Shown: positions 38,388 through 39,710 of the stretch, piece after piece
Layout of the letters: each line of letters starts with the position of its first letter
Numbering within the stretch: the first letter of the stretch is position 1
Assembly (NCBI RefSeq): GCF_001298105.1
Contig: NZ_LGJH01000118.1
Span: 1 to 39,710 of the forward strand
DNA: 39,710 nt
Source: Novosphingobium sp. ST904
GTDB lineage: Bacteria > Pseudomonadota > Alphaproteobacteria > Sphingomonadales > Sphingomonadaceae
Direction: 5' to 3'
The notes under the pieces: model-generated
The model's input: only the letters and a program-made list of their open reading frames with translations
Database searches by the model: none
What the model was told of the DNA's origin: nothing
Program-made: the position numbers and the translations under genes

Positions 38388-39710
38388 ATGAGCAAAAACG
38401 ACAACACCGGCGACACCAACGACGGCACTGACGCACCGCTGATCGACCTCAACGAAGGCGCGATCAAGAAGCTTATCGCTCGTGCCAAACGCCGGGGTGT
38501 GATCACCTACGACGAACTGAACGAGGCTCTTCCGCAGGACCAGATGTCTTCCGAGCAGATCGAGGACATCATGGCCGCGATCTCGGAAATGGGCGTCAAC
38601 ATTGTCGAGAGCGACGAGGATTCCGAAGGCCAGCAGGACGACGATCGCGACAACGAGGAATCGGATTCCGACGATGTCTCGCCCCGCATGGTGGTCGACG
38701 CCAAGAAGAAGGAAACCGTCGAGCGCACCGACGACCCGGTGCGGATGTATCTGCGCGAAATGGGCGCGGTCGAACTGCTCAGCCGCGAAGGCGAAATCGC
38801 CATCGCCAAGCGCATCGAATCCGGCCGCGACATGATGATCCTGGGCCTGTGCGAGAGCCCGATCACCTTCCACGCCATCATCCAGTGGTCAGAGGCGCTC
38901 AACAACGGCGAGATGCAACTGCGCGAGATCCTCGATCTCGACGCGATGCTCTCCAAGGAACCCGCGCCCGAAAGCCTGTCGGAAGACAGTGAAGGCGACG
39001 ACGACGGCGAGATCAGCGAAAAGACCGCCGGCCCTTCCTTCAAGGACGAGGACGACGTCGAGGAGGAAACCTCCGAGGTCGACGAGGACGGCAATCCCAT
39101 TCCGAAGCGTGAAGCCGAGGAAGAGGAAGAAGACAACACCCTCAGCCTCGCGCAGATGGAAGCGGCCCTCAAGCCCGAAGCGCTTGAGAAGTTCATCCTC
39201 ATCACCGAGCTGTTCCAGGCCTTCGAACGCCTCCAGTCCGAGCGTCTCGACGCGCTGGCGCTGGGCATCGATTTCCCGGTCGCCAAGGAAGACCAGTACC
39301 AGCAGCTTCGCGAAGACCTCACCGCGCAGGTCGAATCGGTGAAGTTCCACGCGTCGAAGATCGAATATCTCGTCGACAACCTCTACGCCTTCAACCGCCG
39401 CCTCACCACGCTGGGCGGCCAGATGCTGCGCCTTGCCGAGCGTCACAAGGTCAAGCGTACCGACTTCCTCGAAACCTATGTTGGGCGCGAGCTGGACGAT
39501 ACCTGGCTCACCGACATGGCGAAGAAGGACAAGAAGTGGGCCGCCTTCGCCGAGGCCGAGGCCGAACCGGTCGAGCGCATCCGTTCGGAAGTCTCCGACA
39601 TCGCCGCCGCTACCGGCATGGCGCTTCCCGAGTTCCGCCGCATCGTCAACATGGTCCAGAAGGGCGAGCGCGAGGCGCGCATCGCCAAGAAGGAAATGGT
39701 CGAGGCGAAC
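38388..39710 (+). CDS. rpoD: primary sigma factor RpoD, N-terminal part (runs off the window)
   Basis: ATG 38388 begins a frame open for 441 codons to the end of the window without a stop. Region 1.1 is visible in LIDLNEGAIKKLIARAKRRG and VITYDELNEALPQDQMSSEQ. Region 1.2 follows as DDPVRMYLREMGAVELLSRE. After it comes the long acidic non-conserved region typical of proteobacterial primary sigma factors (EDSEGDDDGEIS, DEDDVEEETSEVDEDG). The promoter-binding regions 2-4 lie beyond the window. It directs housekeeping transcription and is downstream of dnaG, likely in one transcript. Confidence 0.95.
   Translation, partial: MSKNDNTGDTNDGTDAPLIDLNEGAIKKLIARAKRRGVITYDELNEALPQDQMSSEQIEDIMAAISEMGVNIVESDEDSEGQQDDDRDNEESDSDDVSPRMVVDAKKKETVERTDDPVRMYLREMGAVELLSREGEIAIAKRIESGRDMMILGLCESPITFHAIIQWSEALNNGEMQLREILDLDAMLSKEPAPESLSEDSEGDDDGEISEKTAGPSFKDEDDVEEETSEVDEDGNPIPKREAEEEEEDNTLSLAQMEAALKPEALEKFILITELFQAFERLQSERLDALALGIDFPVAKEDQYQQLREDLTAQVESVKFHASKIEYLVDNLYAFNRRLTTLGGQMLRLAERHKVKRTDFLETYVGRELDDTWLTDMAKKDKKWAAFAEAEAEPVERIRSEVSDIAAATGMALPEFRRIVNMVQKGEREARIAKKEMVEAN

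Overview
The window looks like a chromosomal core segment of an alphaproteobacterium of the order Sphingomonadales, most like Novosphingobium or Sphingobium. This rests on high G+C, on the protein character of MreB, TamA/TamB, RpoD and the DUF4170 and holin-III proteins, on a RibB with a degenerate RibA-like half, and on a MutL that keeps its endonuclease motif. The genus is inferred from recall of protein families; no search was run. No insertion sequence, prophage, integrase or CRISPR array was seen.

Layout. At 1-1290 a MerR-type regulator diverges from a glutaredoxin-MauE membrane fusion across a MerR-type operator/promoter. At 1333-2583 lies a secreted nucleotide pyrophosphatase/phosphodiesterase. 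At 2588-4904 (minus) are mutL and a small lipoprotein. At 5166-10998 is the rod-shape operon mreB-mreC-mreD-mrdA-rodA, followed by tRNA-Lys(UUU) at 11110-11185. At 11274-12402 (minus) are a small secreted His-rich protein, a PilZ protein and a lipoprotein. The last of these overlaps tamB, and tamB overlaps tamA (to 18970). At 19078-21023 are a YihY/BrkB membrane protein and a P-loop glycerate-kinase-like protein. At 21266-23020 are an SDR oxidoreductase and a crotonase-fold protein. At 23079-24809 are ribB (XRE helix-turn-helix, DHBP synthase and degenerate RibA-like domains) and ribH. At 24810-25660 is a relatively A+T-rich intergenic stretch holding a 54-residue gene, followed by a MarR-type regulator. 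At 26419-27705 (minus) is enolase. At 27878-29707 is a four-gene envelope-stress type cluster behind an EcfG-like promoter. At 29834-30055 is a DUF4170 gene. At 30147-35835 (minus) are carA, an unknown gene, carB and greA. At 35999-39710 are a YqeY-like gene, dnaG and rpoD (cut by the window edge).

The most striking window-wide signal is a set of six one-base deletions in G/C-rich runs. They break mutL, rodA (twice), the kinase, the 5' end of ribB and a small secreted protein gene. Restoring one base at each site gives full-length family-like proteins, and rodA is normally essential for rod growth. Base-calling errors in the assembly are therefore more likely than real decay.

The candidates that look biologically most interesting are: (i) the MerR/glutaredoxin-MauE redox module with a probably leaderless mRNA; (ii) the helix-turn-helix domain fused to RibB, with a perfect 14-bp inverted repeat just upstream of its start; (iii) the EcfG-type promoter in front of the membrane-helix cluster; and (iv) a perfect 10-bp inverted repeat that takes in the start codon of the DUF4170 gene. 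None amounts to a proven new system.
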